64,000 nucleotides of DNA, taken from assembly GCF_030651185.1 (NCBI RefSeq), contig NZ_JAUSCJ010000022.1, positions 372,001 to 436,000 of the forward strand, given 5' to 3'. The position numbers and the translations under genes were made by a program. Shown here one piece after another: positions 52,259-62,894 of the stretch. The notes beneath the pieces were generated by a model. That model saw only the letters and a list, made by a program, of their open reading frames with translations. It was not told where the DNA came from and searched no databases. Position 1 is the first letter of the stretch, and every line of letters starts with the position of its first letter. This stretch comes from Phenylobacterium sp. Its GTDB lineage: Bacteria; Pseudomonadota; Alphaproteobacteria; Caulobacterales; Caulobacteraceae.

Positions 52259-54133
52259 ATGTTGAACCTCGTTGTCATGCTCGGGATCGTCGTCACGTTG
52301 GTGACCGGCCTGCCCGTGCTCCTCCAGCTGCTCAGGAACCACCCACGCGGGCTGATCATCCTGTTCTTCGCCGAGATGTGGGAGCGCTTCTCCTATTACG
52401 GGATGCGCGGCATCCTGATCTTCTACCTGACCCAGCACCTGCTGTTCGACCAGGCCACGGCCTCGGCGCAGTATGGGTCCTATACCGCCCTGGTCTATCT
52501 GCTGCCGCTGCTGGGCGGCCTGCTGGCCGACCGCTATCTGGGCACTCGCAAGGCCGTGGCCTTCGGCGCCCTGCTGCTGGTGGCCGGTCACGGGATGATG
52601 GCCTATGAGGGCAAGCCCGCCACCCAGAACCTGGTCTATGCGGGCCAGAGCTACGAGGTGGCCGCCACCGGCCGCGTCGACACCCGTCAGGCGCACCTGA
52701 TCGTCGCCGGCAAGCCCTATGAGTTCGGGCCGGCCGAGGGCGGCGGCCTGGAGATCAAGGGCCTCGGCGACGCCGGCCCGCTGCCGCAGGTCCTGCCCAA
52801 GGACAGCTTCAAGATGGAGACCACCCAGGACCAGAGCGGCGTGAACGCCTTCTACCTGGCGGTCTCCCTGATCATCATGGGGGTGGGTTTCCTGAAGCCC
52901 AACATCTCCACCATCGTCGGACAGCTCTATCCGCAGGGCGATCCGCGGCGGGATTCCGGCTTCACGCTCTACTATTACGGCATCAATCTCGGCGCCTTCT
53001 GGGCCTCGATCCTGTGTGGCCTGCTTGGCCAGACGGTGGGCTGGTGGGCGGGCTTTGGCCTGGCCGGCGTCGGCATGGCCGCGGGCTTCGTGGTCTTCGT
53101 GCTGGGCAAGAAGCATCTGGAGGGCAAGGGCGAGCCGCCGAACCCCGAACTGCTGGCCAAGCCCGTCCTGGGGCCCATCAACCGCGAATGGCTGATCTAC
53201 GGCGCCTCCATCCTCGGCGTGGGCCTGGTCTGGCTGCTGGTGCCGCACAATGACATCGTGGGCCTGGCGCTCTCGGTCTCCATCGTCGCCTCCCTGGCGG
53301 CGATCGGCTGGATCTTGATCTTCGCCTGCAAGACCTGGGTGGAGCGTCAGCGGATGATGCTGGCGGTGATCCTGATCTTCGGGGCGGTGGTGTTCTTCAC
53401 CCTGTTCGAACAGGCCGGCACCTCGCTGAACCTGTTCGCCTCCACCAATGTCGACATGACCATCACCCGCCAAGCGGTGACCTTCCTCGGCATCCCCATC
53501 GGGACGCCCGAGCAGATCGCGGCCATCGGCCTGAACCCGGCCAGCGACTTCTTCATCGACTCCACCATCGGGGCGGCCCAGACCCAGTCGTTCAACGCCG
53601 GCTTTATTCTGATCTTCGCCCCGATCTTCGCGGCGCTGTGGGCCTATCTGGCCCGCAGAAACCTCGACCTGAACCCGACCATGAAGTTCGGCTTGGGCCT
53701 GCTACAGGTGGGCTTCGGCTTCCTGGTGGTGGTCTGGGGCGCGGGGCTGGCCGACAACAGCTTCCGGGTGCCGCTGATGCTGCTGGGCTTCCTCTACCTG
53801 CTGCACACCACCGGCGAGCTCTTCCTGTCGCCCGTGGGTCTGTCGGAAATCACCAAGCTGTCGCTGCCCTCGGTGGTCAGCTTCATGATGGCGGTGTGGT
53901 TCCTGTCCTCCTCCATCGCCCAGTTCGTCGGCGGCAAGATCGCTGGCCTGATGGGCACCGAGAGCATCGGCGGCCAGGTTCTCGATCCGCAGGCGGCCTT
54001 CGTGGCCTCGATGGACGGCTTCACCAAGCTTGGCTGGGCCGGCGTCGGGTGCGGGGTGTTCTTCGTGCTGATCAGCTTCCTGGTCCGCGGCTGGGCGCAC
54101 GGGGTCGAAGCCTCGGCCAAGCCGGAACTGTAG
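52259..54133 (+). CDS. Proton-dependent oligopeptide transporter (POT/PTR2 family)
   Basis: A 624-residue major facilitator transporter. FFAEMWERFSYYGMRGIL (near residue 35) carries the ExxERFxYY proton-coupling motif, GVGFLKPNISTIVGQLYP (near residue 208) and LYYYGINLGAF (near residue 238) are the other PTR signatures. Between helices at about residues 115-200 lies a long hydrophilic insertion rich in beta-like strands, absent from short bacterial POT proteins. It imports di- and tripeptides with protons. Followed by a strong terminator. Confidence 0.92.
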   Translation: MLNLVVMLGIVVTLVTGLPVLLQLLRNHPRGLIILFFAEMWERFSYYGMRGILIFYLTQHLLFDQATASAQYGSYTALVYLLPLLGGLLADRYLGTRKAVAFGALLLVAGHGMMAYEGKPATQNLVYAGQSYEVAATGRVDTRQAHLIVAGKPYEFGPAEGGGLEIKGLGDAGPLPQVLPKDSFKMETTQDQSGVNAFYLAVSLIIMGVGFLKPNISTIVGQLYPQGDPRRDSGFTLYYYGINLGAFWASILCGLLGQTVGWWAGFGLAGVGMAAGFVVFVLGKKHLEGKGEPPNPELLAKPVLGPINREWLIYGASILGVGLVWLLVPHNDIVGLALSVSIVASLAAIGWILIFACKTWVERQRMMLAVILIFGAVVFFTLFEQAGTSLNLFASTNVDMTITRQAVTFLGIPIGTPEQIAAIGLNPASDFFIDSTIGAAQTQSFNAGFILIFAPIFAALWAYLARRNLDLNPTMKFGLGLLQVGFGFLVVVWGAGLADNSFRVPLMLLGFLYLLHTTGELFLSPVGLSEITKLSLPSVVSFMMAVWFLSSSIAQFVGGKIAGLMGTESIGGQVLDPQAAFVASMDGFTKLGWAGVGCGVFFVLISFLVRGWAHGVEASAKPEL

Positions 54134-54154
54134 GCCCGATCTCCAAACATGACG

Positions 54155-54185
54155 AAGGCCGGACGCCCGGGCGTCCGGCCTTTTT
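54155..54185. terminator. Rho-independent terminator after the POT gene
   Basis: A 14-bp perfect inverted repeat with core GGCCGGACGCCC/GGGCGTCCGGCC (54157-54168, 54169-54180), flanked by AA and followed by TTTTT (54181-54185). It lies 22 bases after the POT stop. The convergent TonB receptor gene ends 16 bases further, so it may act in both directions, better on the plus strand. Confidence 0.85.
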
Positions 54186-54200
54186 CATGTCCGCGCCGTG

Positions 54201-56222
54201 TCAGAAGGTCTTGCGGATCCGCAGTAGGAGGGTGCGGCCAAACTGGATGTCGCTGTCGTCGATGTAGGCGATGGGGGAGGTGTTGCGCGGGCCGCCATAG
54301 CCCGTGTCGATGTGTCGGAAGCCACGCTCCGTGGCGTTGCCGAGTTCCGTGCGCACGGTCAGGTCCGGCCTGGGTTTCCACTCGGCGAAGACAATCACAT
54401 AGGTCTTGAGCTTGTCGGTGTAGATCTCGTCGAACCGGTAGGAGGTCTGGCGCCAGGCGCCGTAGACGTCGACCCCCCAGCTGGTGCGGTACTGCGGCAG
54501 GTCATGGGTGAAGTGGGCCTCCCATTCCAGGGGGCGCAGGTTGGAAATCTCCCGGTCCTCGTGGGTGGTGGGGTCCTCGACCTCCGAGCGGCGCCAGGTG
54601 GATTCGCCGCGCAGCTGGGCGCCCTTCAGGATGGCGTCCAGGGGCAGGGTGGCGTTGAGGATCAATTCGTCCTTGGTCCCGTCGCCGATATTGCTGGGGG
54701 CGTCGAAATAGGCGCCGCCGGCGAAGATAGGCGCCCGGTCGATGACGTCGGTGAGCTTGGAGTGGCGTACGGTCAGCACGACGGCGCCCTTGGTCCAGAA
54801 GCGGCGCTCGATGGCGGCTTCGGTAACCCAGGCCTGTTCCGGCGAGAGGTCGGGGTTGCCCACCGCCAGGCCGCCGCGGTTGGGGGAAGAGTCGGCCACG
54901 AAGTCGGCGAAGTCGAGTTGGCCCACCATCCGCTCGTAGCGGAAGCGGACCTGGGTCTTGGCGTCGGGCGCCCAGGTGGCGGCGAAGCGCGGCTTGGCGA
55001 AATAGAGGGTCTTCTCGAGGCTGACGTCGCCCCCGGAAGACAGGTCCGTGCCTTCATATCGCAGCCCACCCTCAAGGGTCAGGCTGGCGAAGGGCTTCCA
55101 GACGGCCTTGCCGAACACCTCGCCACGCTTCTCGGTCACCTTCACGTCGGCGGCGGGCAGGTCCACGGGGACGCCGTTGGCGAGGATGTCAGTCTCGCTC
55201 TCCAGGATGTTCAGGGCGCCCTCGCCGCCGGCCTCGAAGGATAGGCTGTCGCTCTGGCGGAACTTCAGCACGGCCCGGCCGATGGTCTCGCTGGTCTTCT
55301 GATCGAGGAAGAAGTCGGAGTTGGAGCCGGTCGAGCGGAAGGGCGACACGATGTCATGGCCGGCCAGCTTCTGCAGGCCCACCAGCTCCAGGTTTGTCCT
55401 GGCGCCTAGGCCCCGCTCGTAGCGGCCGCCGAACTCGGCCTGGTACTCGTCGTCGCTGTAGTGGCGGGACTCCAGGGCCGGCGCCGGGAAGCGTATCCAG
55501 TCCAGTTGATTGTAGTCGTACCAGTTCCAGAAGCCCCGGACGTTGACCCGCAGCTTGCCGCCGGCGAAAGGGGTCTCGTAGGCCGCTGTGCCGACCCAGG
55601 CTGCGCCCGCGCCGTGGCTGTCGATCTCCGAAAGGATGAGGGGCGTCCCGTTCGCCGCCAGACGGGTATGCGGGCCAGGCCCTGCGCCATCGTCCAGGCC
55701 CTGGCCGTAACGCAAGCTGCCTTCCCATGAGCCCGGGCCCGCCTGCCCGGACCCCTCCAGGCGTACGCCCCAGCGGTTACGGCCGTCGTCTATGACATGG
55801 TTGTTGGCCATCTGGATCAGTCCCTGGAAGCCCGATCCCTTCACCTTGACCACATTGGCCAGGATCGACTTGCCCTGCATGTCGATGCCCGGCGCGCCGC
55901 CGCGGATCAGCTCGACGTGGTCCACCTGGGCGGCGGGGATGCGGCGCAGGATTTCCTCGATGTCGTCGGTCTTGGAGGTGGGCCGCGCGCCATCGATCAG
56001 GACGTTGGCGGCCGCGCCCTCAAAGCCGCGCACGTCGTCGCCGCCGTCGATGGAGAAGCCGGGCAGGCGCTGGACCATGTCGAGGGCGGTGGAGGGCCGC
56101 TGCTCGGCGAAATAGGCCGGCGGATAGCTGATCACGCCCTGGGTAGTGGGCTGGGCCTGCGCCAGGGCGAGGGTCGGGACCGCGGCCGCGAGGACGGCGG
56201 CCAAGCTCAAGGCATGTATCAT
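54201..56222 (-). CDS. TonB-dependent outer membrane receptor
   Basis: A 673-residue receptor. Signal peptide HALSLAAVLAAAVPTLALA (residues 2-20), then a plug domain at about 35-150: STALDMVQRLPGFS, DDVRGFEGAAANVLIDGARP, DIEEILRRIPAAQVDHVELIRGG. The rest is a beta barrel of 22 strands ending in Phe (LRIRKTF). No classical TonB box can be fixed with certainty. Substrate unknown (siderophores, sugars or other large molecules). A palindrome lies about 117 bases upstream of its ATG. Confidence 0.9.
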   Translation of the reverse strand: MIHALSLAAVLAAAVPTLALAQAQPTTQGVISYPPAYFAEQRPSTALDMVQRLPGFSIDGGDDVRGFEGAAANVLIDGARPTSKTDDIEEILRRIPAAQVDHVELIRGGAPGIDMQGKSILANVVKVKGSGFQGLIQMANNHVIDDGRNRWGVRLEGSGQAGPGSWEGSLRYGQGLDDGAGPGPHTRLAANGTPLILSEIDSHGAGAAWVGTAAYETPFAGGKLRVNVRGFWNWYDYNQLDWIRFPAPALESRHYSDDEYQAEFGGRYERGLGARTNLELVGLQKLAGHDIVSPFRSTGSNSDFFLDQKTSETIGRAVLKFRQSDSLSFEAGGEGALNILESETDILANGVPVDLPAADVKVTEKRGEVFGKAVWKPFASLTLEGGLRYEGTDLSSGGDVSLEKTLYFAKPRFAATWAPDAKTQVRFRYERMVGQLDFADFVADSSPNRGGLAVGNPDLSPEQAWVTEAAIERRFWTKGAVVLTVRHSKLTDVIDRAPIFAGGAYFDAPSNIGDGTKDELILNATLPLDAILKGAQLRGESTWRRSEVEDPTTHEDREISNLRPLEWEAHFTHDLPQYRTSWGVDVYGAWRQTSYRFDEIYTDKLKTYVIVFAEWKPRPDLTVRTELGNATERGFRHIDTGYGGPRNTSPIAYIDDSDIQFGRTLLLRIRKTF

Positions 56223-56338
56223 GTGACGGCTCCCCAAGTGCCCGCGCAAGTGGCCTGCGCCCAGGGAGTCACGCCAATTAAATGCCCGTAACCTGGATTA
56301 AATCGCCGAAAGGTTCGCGGGCCCGCGAGAACTACGCC

Positions 56339-56360
56339 TGTAATTCACGAGGAAATTACA
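56339..56360. promoter_or_regulatory. Candidate operator upstream of the TonB receptor
   Basis: TGTAATT (56339-56345) and AATTACA (56354-56360), a perfect inverted repeat with eight-base spacer, in the 195-bp gap between tldD and the receptor. AT-rich for this genome. It resembles the style of metal-repressor sites such as Zur but no exact match can be claimed. Confidence 0.5.
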
Positions 56361-56417
56361 ATCGTAGTCTGCAATGTCAACCGGCGTTGTGTGAATTCGC
56401 CGGCATCCTGGCGAGCG

Positions 56418-57860
56418 TCAGACGCTGGTGCCGCCCACGGTGAGGCCGGTGATCTTCAGCGAGGGCTGGCCGACGCCGACCGGCACGCTCTGGCCCGACT
56501 TGCCGCACACGCCGACGCCGGGGTCGAAATCGAAGTCGTTGCCGATCATGGTGACGCGGGTGAGCGCCGAGGGACCGTCGCCGATCAGGGTGGCGCCCTT
56601 CACCGGGCTGGTGATCTTGCCGTCCTCGATCAGGTAGGCCTCGGTGCATTGGAAGACGAACTTGCCATTGGTGATGTCCACCTGCCCGCCGCCGAAGTTG
56701 GCGCAGTAGAGGCCGCGCTTGGTGGCCTCGATCATCTCGGCGCGCGGGGTGTCGGTCTTGCCGTTGTCCATGCCGGTATTGGTCATCCGCGGCATCGGCA
56801 TGTGGGCGTAGGACTGGCGGCGTCCGTTGCCGCCGGCCTTCATGCCCATCAGCCGGGCGCTCATGCGGTCGTGCATGTAGCCCACCAGGATGCCGTCCTC
56901 GATCAGCACGGTGCGTTCGGTGGGCGTACCCTCGTCGTCGACGGTGAGCGAGCCGCGGCGGCCCGGCAGGGAGCCGTCGTCGAAGACCGTGACGCCGCGG
57001 GCGGCCACCTGCTCGCCGATGCGGCCAGCGAAGGCCGAGGTGCCCTTGCGGTTGAAGTCGCCCTCCAGGCCGTGGCCGACGGCCTCGTGCAGCAAGATGC
57101 CGTTCCAGCCGGCGCCCAGGACGACATCCATCTCGCCGGCGGGGCAGGGGACGGCGTCGAGGTTGGTCAGGGCCTGGCGCAGGGCTTCCTCGGCCTGCTC
57201 CTGCCAGTTGGCGGCGCTGATCCAGTTCTCGAAGCCCGCGCGGCCGCCGGCGCCGGTGAAGCCGTTCTCGCGGCGGCCGTCCTTTTCCACCGTGACCTGG
57301 ACATTGATGCGCGAGAGCGGGCGCACGTCGCGGATCAGCCGGCCATCGGCCCGCAGGATCTCCACCGTGCGGCGCTCGCCCGACATCGAGGCCATGACCT
57401 GGACCACGCGGGGGTCGCGGGCCCGGCACCAGGCATCGATCTCCTGCAGCAGGGCGACCTTCTCGGAGAAGGCGGGAGAGGCGGTGGGATCATCCTCGCC
57501 GTAGAGCTTGGTGTTGGTGGCGCGCGGGGCTTCATCGGACCCGGAGACACCGGCATAGCCGCGTTTGGCCAGGGAGGCCGAGGCCGCCGCCCGGCGGATC
57601 GAGGCCTCGGAGATCTCGCTGGAGTGGGAGTAGCCGGCGGTCTCGCCCGCCACCACCCGCAGGCCGAAGCCCTCCGACGAATCATAGGCCGCCGATTTCA
57701 GCCGCCCGTCGTCGAACAGGAACGATTCGCTCTCGGAGCGCTCGACGAACAACTCCCCATCGTCGGCGCCCTGCAGCGCGTCTCCCAGGATTTCGCGCGC
57801 CCGTTCGGGGGACACGCCGGCGGAATCCAGGATCGAGGGAGCGGGGGAGTGGGCGTTCAT
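56418..57860 (-). CDS. tldD: TldD metalloprotease
   Basis: A 480-residue protease with HEAVGHGLEGD (near residue 250; HExxxH zinc motif). Other family blocks: RNGFTGAGGRAGF-like region around residue 195, DNGKTDTPRAEMIEATKRGLYCANFGGGQVD (near residue 360), and DFDPGVGVCGKSGQSVPVGVGQPSLKI at the end. It works with TldE (24830-26161), about 30 kb away. Upstream of the oxidase operon on the other strand, a common arrangement in Caulobacter. Confidence 0.93.
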   Translation of the reverse strand: MNAHSPAPSILDSAGVSPERAREILGDALQGADDGELFVERSESESFLFDDGRLKSAAYDSSEGFGLRVVAGETAGYSHSSEISEASIRRAAASASLAKRGYAGVSGSDEAPRATNTKLYGEDDPTASPAFSEKVALLQEIDAWCRARDPRVVQVMASMSGERRTVEILRADGRLIRDVRPLSRINVQVTVEKDGRRENGFTGAGGRAGFENWISAANWQEQAEEALRQALTNLDAVPCPAGEMDVVLGAGWNGILLHEAVGHGLEGDFNRKGTSAFAGRIGEQVAARGVTVFDDGSLPGRRGSLTVDDEGTPTERTVLIEDGILVGYMHDRMSARLMGMKAGGNGRRQSYAHMPMPRMTNTGMDNGKTDTPRAEMIEATKRGLYCANFGGGQVDITNGKFVFQCTEAYLIEDGKITSPVKGATLIGDGPSALTRVTMIGNDFDFDPGVGVCGKSGQSVPVGVGQPSLKITGLTVGGTSV

Positions 57861-58251
57861 GAGCGCATTGCCTTGACTGACTTGGCTTCAGAGATAGGGG
57901 CTCGCGGGGCGATCGTCACCCCAAACCGCGCCTGCGCGCCATTCCGGGGCCCTTGCGGGGCCAGGCGCCCATTCGCCGAACGGCGGTCGCGGCCAGGTGC
58001 GTCACATCGTCCGAAGGTCGCAGGCCCAGACGGAAATCAAGCCTTCGTGCGGGGGGGCGTCACCCCAGCCGGCGACGGCCGTCAAACCCGGCCTTGATTC
58101 GCCTCAATCATCCTTGGCAAGGCCACGGCGAGCGCGTATGCACCCCGTCGAAGGGCCGGGCCGCGTGAGTTTGCGGGGCGCGTTCCTCTATGACGGCGGG
58201 CGGGGGCGATCGTTTCGGCGAGGCGCGGCCGGCCAAGCAGACCGAGGGGAC
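57861..58251. other. 391-bp divergent region between tldD and the oxidase operon
   Basis: No gene recognised. It should contain the promoter of ctaC. A short inverted repeat TGATT/AATCA (58095-58110) is visible. No clear -35/-10 pair can be claimed. Confidence 0.4.
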
Positions 58252-59238
58252 ATGAAGTCGAGGTTTCAAGGTATGCGAGCGCTGGCGGCAGGCGCCGCTG
58301 CGGGCGCAATGACAGCGTTCTGGGGCGCCAGCGCCCTGGCGGCTGAGGAGCTCGTGGGCCAGCCCACGCCCGGCGCGATCAATCTGCAGCCGGGGGTCAC
58401 CCCGCTGCGGGCTGACGCCATCTTCTTCCACGACATCATCCTGCTGCCGATCATCACGGCGATCTGCCTGTTCGTGCTGGGCCTGCTGATCTGGATCGTG
58501 GTGCGCTACAACAAGCGTTCCAACCCGATCCCGGCGAAGTGGAGCCACAACACGCCGATCGAGATCATCTGGACCGTGCTGCCGGTCCTGATCCTGATGT
58601 TCATCTCGATCTTCTCTTTCAAGCTGCTGTTCGCCTACCACGACATGCCCAAGCCCTACATGACCGTGAAGGCCACGGGCTATCAGTGGTACTGGGGCTA
58701 TGAGTACCCCGACCAGAAGATCGGCGAATTCGTCTCCAACATCCTTCCCGAGGACGAGGCCAAGGCCAAGAAGGTCCCGTACCTGCTGGCCTCCACCGAG
58801 CCCCTGGTGGTCCCGGTCAACCAGGTGGTCCGCGTGCTGGTCACCGGCGCCGACGTGATCCACGCCTTCGCGGTTCCGTCCTTCGGCGTGATCACCGACG
58901 CGGTTCCGGGCCGGGTCAACGAGACCTGGTTCAAGGCCGATCGCCCGGGCATCTATTACGGCCAGTGCCGCGAGCTGTGCGGCGTCGATCACGCCTTCAT
59001 GCCGATCGAGGTCCACGTCCTGAGCCAGGTTGATTTCGACGCCTGGGTCGCCAGCAAGGGCGGCTCGGCCGTCGGCGCCGCGCCTGCCGCGGCCCCGGCC
59101 GCTGCGGACGCCGCGGTTCCGGTCTCGGCCACCGCGCCGGCCCCCGCCTCGCCGACCAATCCCGCCGCGCCGGCTCCGGCCGCGGCGACGCCGACTTCCA
59201 CGCCGCCCGCGCCCGCTCCGGCGCCGGCCGCGCAATGA
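58252..59238 (+). CDS. ctaC: Cytochrome c oxidase subunit II
   Basis: A 328-residue membrane protein. A signal-like helix (residues 8-30) and two helices (near 65-90 and 105-125) precede the CuA domain, with QCRELCGVDHAFMPIEV (near residue 240) supplying Cys, Glu, Cys, His and Met ligands, and an earlier HAFAVPSFGV His. WYWGYEYPD is the electron-entry Trp. The last 60 residues form an Ala/Pro-rich, low-complexity tail exposed to the periplasm, unusual for subunit II. ATG 58252 follows GAGGGGA. First gene of the oxidase operon. Confidence 0.94.
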   Translation: MKSRFQGMRALAAGAAAGAMTAFWGASALAAEELVGQPTPGAINLQPGVTPLRADAIFFHDIILLPIITAICLFVLGLLIWIVVRYNKRSNPIPAKWSHNTPIEIIWTVLPVLILMFISIFSFKLLFAYHDMPKPYMTVKATGYQWYWGYEYPDQKIGEFVSNILPEDEAKAKKVPYLLASTEPLVVPVNQVVRVLVTGADVIHAFAVPSFGVITDAVPGRVNETWFKADRPGIYYGQCRELCGVDHAFMPIEVHVLSQVDFDAWVASKGGSAVGAAPAAAPAAADAAVPVSATAPAPASPTNPAAPAPAAATPTSTPPAPAPAPAAQ

Positions 59239-59243
59239 TCTAG

Positions 59244-60914
<1,671 letters not shown>

Positions 60915-60996
60915 GGCGCCGCGCTCACCAAAGACTTCAGAGGGGCGCGGGCTGGAACGATCCGGCGCGCGCCCTTCGACGTATGAGAGTAGAACC

Positions 60997-61965
60997 ATGA
61001 CGATGTCGTCAGCCCTTCCCACGAGCCGCGCCCCCGCGCGCTGGCAGGATTTCCTGCAACTGCTCAAGCCGCGCGTGATGTCGCTGGTGGTGTTCACCGC
61101 CATCACCGGCATGGTGTGCGCGGAAGCCCCGATCAATCCGATCCTGGGGGCCATCGCCATCCTCTGCATCGCCGTCGGCGCCGGGGCCTCGGCCTCGCTG
61201 AACATGTGGTTCGACGCCGACATAGACGCCAAGATGCGGCGTACCCGTGGCCGCCCGGTGCCGGCCGGGCGGGTGCAGGGCGCCGACGCCCTGGCGCTGG
61301 GGATCGTGCTGTCGATGTTCTCCATCATGCTGCTGGGCATGACCGTGAACTGGCTGGCGGCCGGCCTGCTGGCCTTCACCATTGTCTTCTACGCCGTGGT
61401 CTACACGATGTGGCTGAAGCGCTCGACGCCGCAGAACATCGTCATCGGCGGCCTGGCCGGCGCCCTGCCGCCGGTCATCGGCTGGGCCGCGGCCACCGGC
61501 ACGGTCCCGTTCAACGCCTGGCTGCTGTGCGCCATCATCTTCATGTGGACCCCGCCCCACTTCTGGGCGCTCTCGCTCTACACCAGCGAGGACTACGAAA
61601 AGGCCGGCGTGCCGATGATGCCGGTGGTGGCCGGCGCCAAGTCGACCCGCAAGCAGATCCTTATCTACAGCCTGCTGTTCACGCCGCTCTGCCTGGTCCC
61701 GGCCTTCACCGGCCTGGGGGGCATGACCTATCTGGCGGTGGCCGCCGGCGGGGGCCTGATCTTCCTGGTCCTGGCCTGGCGGGTATTCAAGAGCCGGGCC
61801 GGTGACGCCGCCGATCCGCGCCAGGACGACGGCCTCTATGACGTGAAGGCGGCGGCCAAGGACGCGCGCAACCTGTTCGCCTTCTCGATCCTCTACCTGA
61901 CCCTGCTTTTCGCCACCCTGCTGGCCGAGCATCTCCTCGACCTGCCCGTCTTCGGAGGTTTTTGA
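60997..61965 (+). CDS. ctaB: Protoheme IX farnesyltransferase
   Basis: A 322-residue UbiA-type enzyme converting heme B to heme O. The Asp-rich motif [23 protein letters not shown] (near residue 70) and [16 protein letters not shown] near the end, with about nine hydrophobic helices, mark CtaB. ATG 60997 (or the second Met, two codons later). Its stop overlaps the next small gene by one base. Confidence 0.95.
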   Translation: MTMSSALPTSRAPARWQDFLQLLKPRVMSLVVFTAITGMVCAEAPINPILGAIAILCIAVGAGASASLNMWFDADIDAKMRRTRGRPVPAGRVQGADALALGIVLSMFSIMLLGMTVNWLAAGLLAFTIVFYAVVYTMWLKRSTPQNIVIGGLAGALPPVIGWAAATGTVPFNAWLLCAIIFMWTPPHFWALSLYTSEDYEKAGVPMMPVVAGAKSTRKQILIYSLLFTPLCLVPAFTGLGGMTYLAVAAGGGLIFLVLAWRVFKSRAGDAADPRQDDGLYDVKAAAKDARNLFAFSILYLTLLFATLLAEHLLDLPVFGGF

Positions 61966-62111
61966 TGAGCGACCCGCAGAACGAAGGTCCGGTCGACGCC
62001 AAGGCGCGCCGCGGCCGCAACATCGCCCTGGCGCTTGGCCTGGCGCTGTTCATGGTGCTGGTCTTCGTGGTCACCATCGTGCGCCTGGGCGCCAGCACCG
62101 CCAATGGCTAA
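61965..62111 (+). CDS. 48-residue single-span membrane protein of the oxidase operon (CtaF/CoxF-like)
   Basis: ATG 61965 overlaps the ctaB stop (TGATG) and the TAA at 62109-62111 overlaps the ctaG start by eight bases. The peptide has an acidic-basic N-terminus (SDPQNEGPVDAKARRGRN) and one 19-residue helix (ALALGLALFMVLVFVVTIV), a layout like the small CtaF-type proteins found in this position. Too short for usual gene-calling thresholds. A role in oxidase assembly is inference from location. Confidence 0.75.
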   Translation: MSDPQNEGPVDAKARRGRNIALALGLALFMVLVFVVTIVRLGASTANG

Positions 62112-62730
62112 GCCGCAGCTTTCCCCCCAGGCCCGTCGCAACCGCAACCTGGGCGCCATCTGCGCCATCGGGTTCCTCGGCATGGTGGGCGCGGCCTACG
62201 CCTCGGTCCCGCTCTACAAGGCCTTCTGCCAGCTCACTGGCTTCGACGGCGTGGTGCGCAAGGCCGAGGCCGCCCCCGACACCGTCCTGGACCGCCAGCT
62301 GCTGATCCGCTTCGACACCAATGTCCGGGCGCTGCCCTGGACCTTCAAGGCCGAGCAGACCAGCCAGAGCGTGCGAATCGGCGAGACCGGGCTGGCCTAT
62401 TTCAAGGTCACCAATAACGGCTCGGCGCCGATGACCGGCCGGGCCATGTACAATGTCGTGCCGGAGTCGGCCGGCGCCTATTTCCAGAAGCTGGAATGCT
62501 TCTGCTTCTCCGACCAGACCATCGCGGCCGGAGAAACCATCGAGTTTCCCGTGGTTTACTTCGTCGACCCGAAATACGCCGACGATTTCGAGACCAAGGG
62601 CAAGCCCGAGGTGACGCTGTCCTACACCTTCTTCCCGTCCGTCGACGCGGAGAAGGCGAGCCGGCGCGCCGATGCATCGCAGGCCAAGGTTCCTTCGGCC
62701 CTTGGCGGACACACCAACGCGGGGCTATAG
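62104..62730 (+). CDS. ctaG: Cytochrome c oxidase assembly protein CtaG (Cox11)
   Basis: A 208-residue copper chaperone for CuB insertion. A single N-terminal helix (NLGAICAIGFLGMVGAAYASVPLY) anchors a periplasmic domain with the ECFCF copper-binding motif near residue 137 and VVYFVDP, SYTFFPS. The ATG at 62104 lies inside the end of the 48-codon gene, so it is translationally coupled; the apparent longer reading frame upstream is an artefact. Confidence 0.93.
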   Translation: MAKPQLSPQARRNRNLGAICAIGFLGMVGAAYASVPLYKAFCQLTGFDGVVRKAEAAPDTVLDRQLLIRFDTNVRALPWTFKAEQTSQSVRIGETGLAYFKVTNNGSAPMTGRAMYNVVPESAGAYFQKLECFCFSDQTIAAGETIEFPVVYFVDPKYADDFETKGKPEVTLSYTFFPSVDAEKASRRADASQAKVPSALGGHTNAGL

Positions 62731-62778
62731 CCTCCGCCAATGCCTTTGCTTCCGTGAAGCAAGGGCGGCGATTAAAGT

Positions 62779-62830
62779 TAGAACGTGACGGGCGCCGAAA
62801 CCGGTTCCCACTTTCGGCTGTCACGTTCTA
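62779..62830. repeat. Inverted repeat between ctaG and ctaE, containing the GGTTCCCACTTTCG element
   Basis: Arms TAGAACGTGAC (62779-62789) and GTCACGTTCTA (62820-62830) enclose GAAACCGGTTCCCACTTTCG. The core is repeated in inverted orientation at 43729-43742. It resembles dispersed intergenic repeats of Caulobacteraceae and could terminate or stabilise part of the oxidase transcript. Confidence 0.6.
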
Positions 62831-62894
62831 GGACGGTTGTGGGACGCGGAGAGGCGCCCACGGCTTTGAGATTTGAGAGGGGTTAGGACCGACT

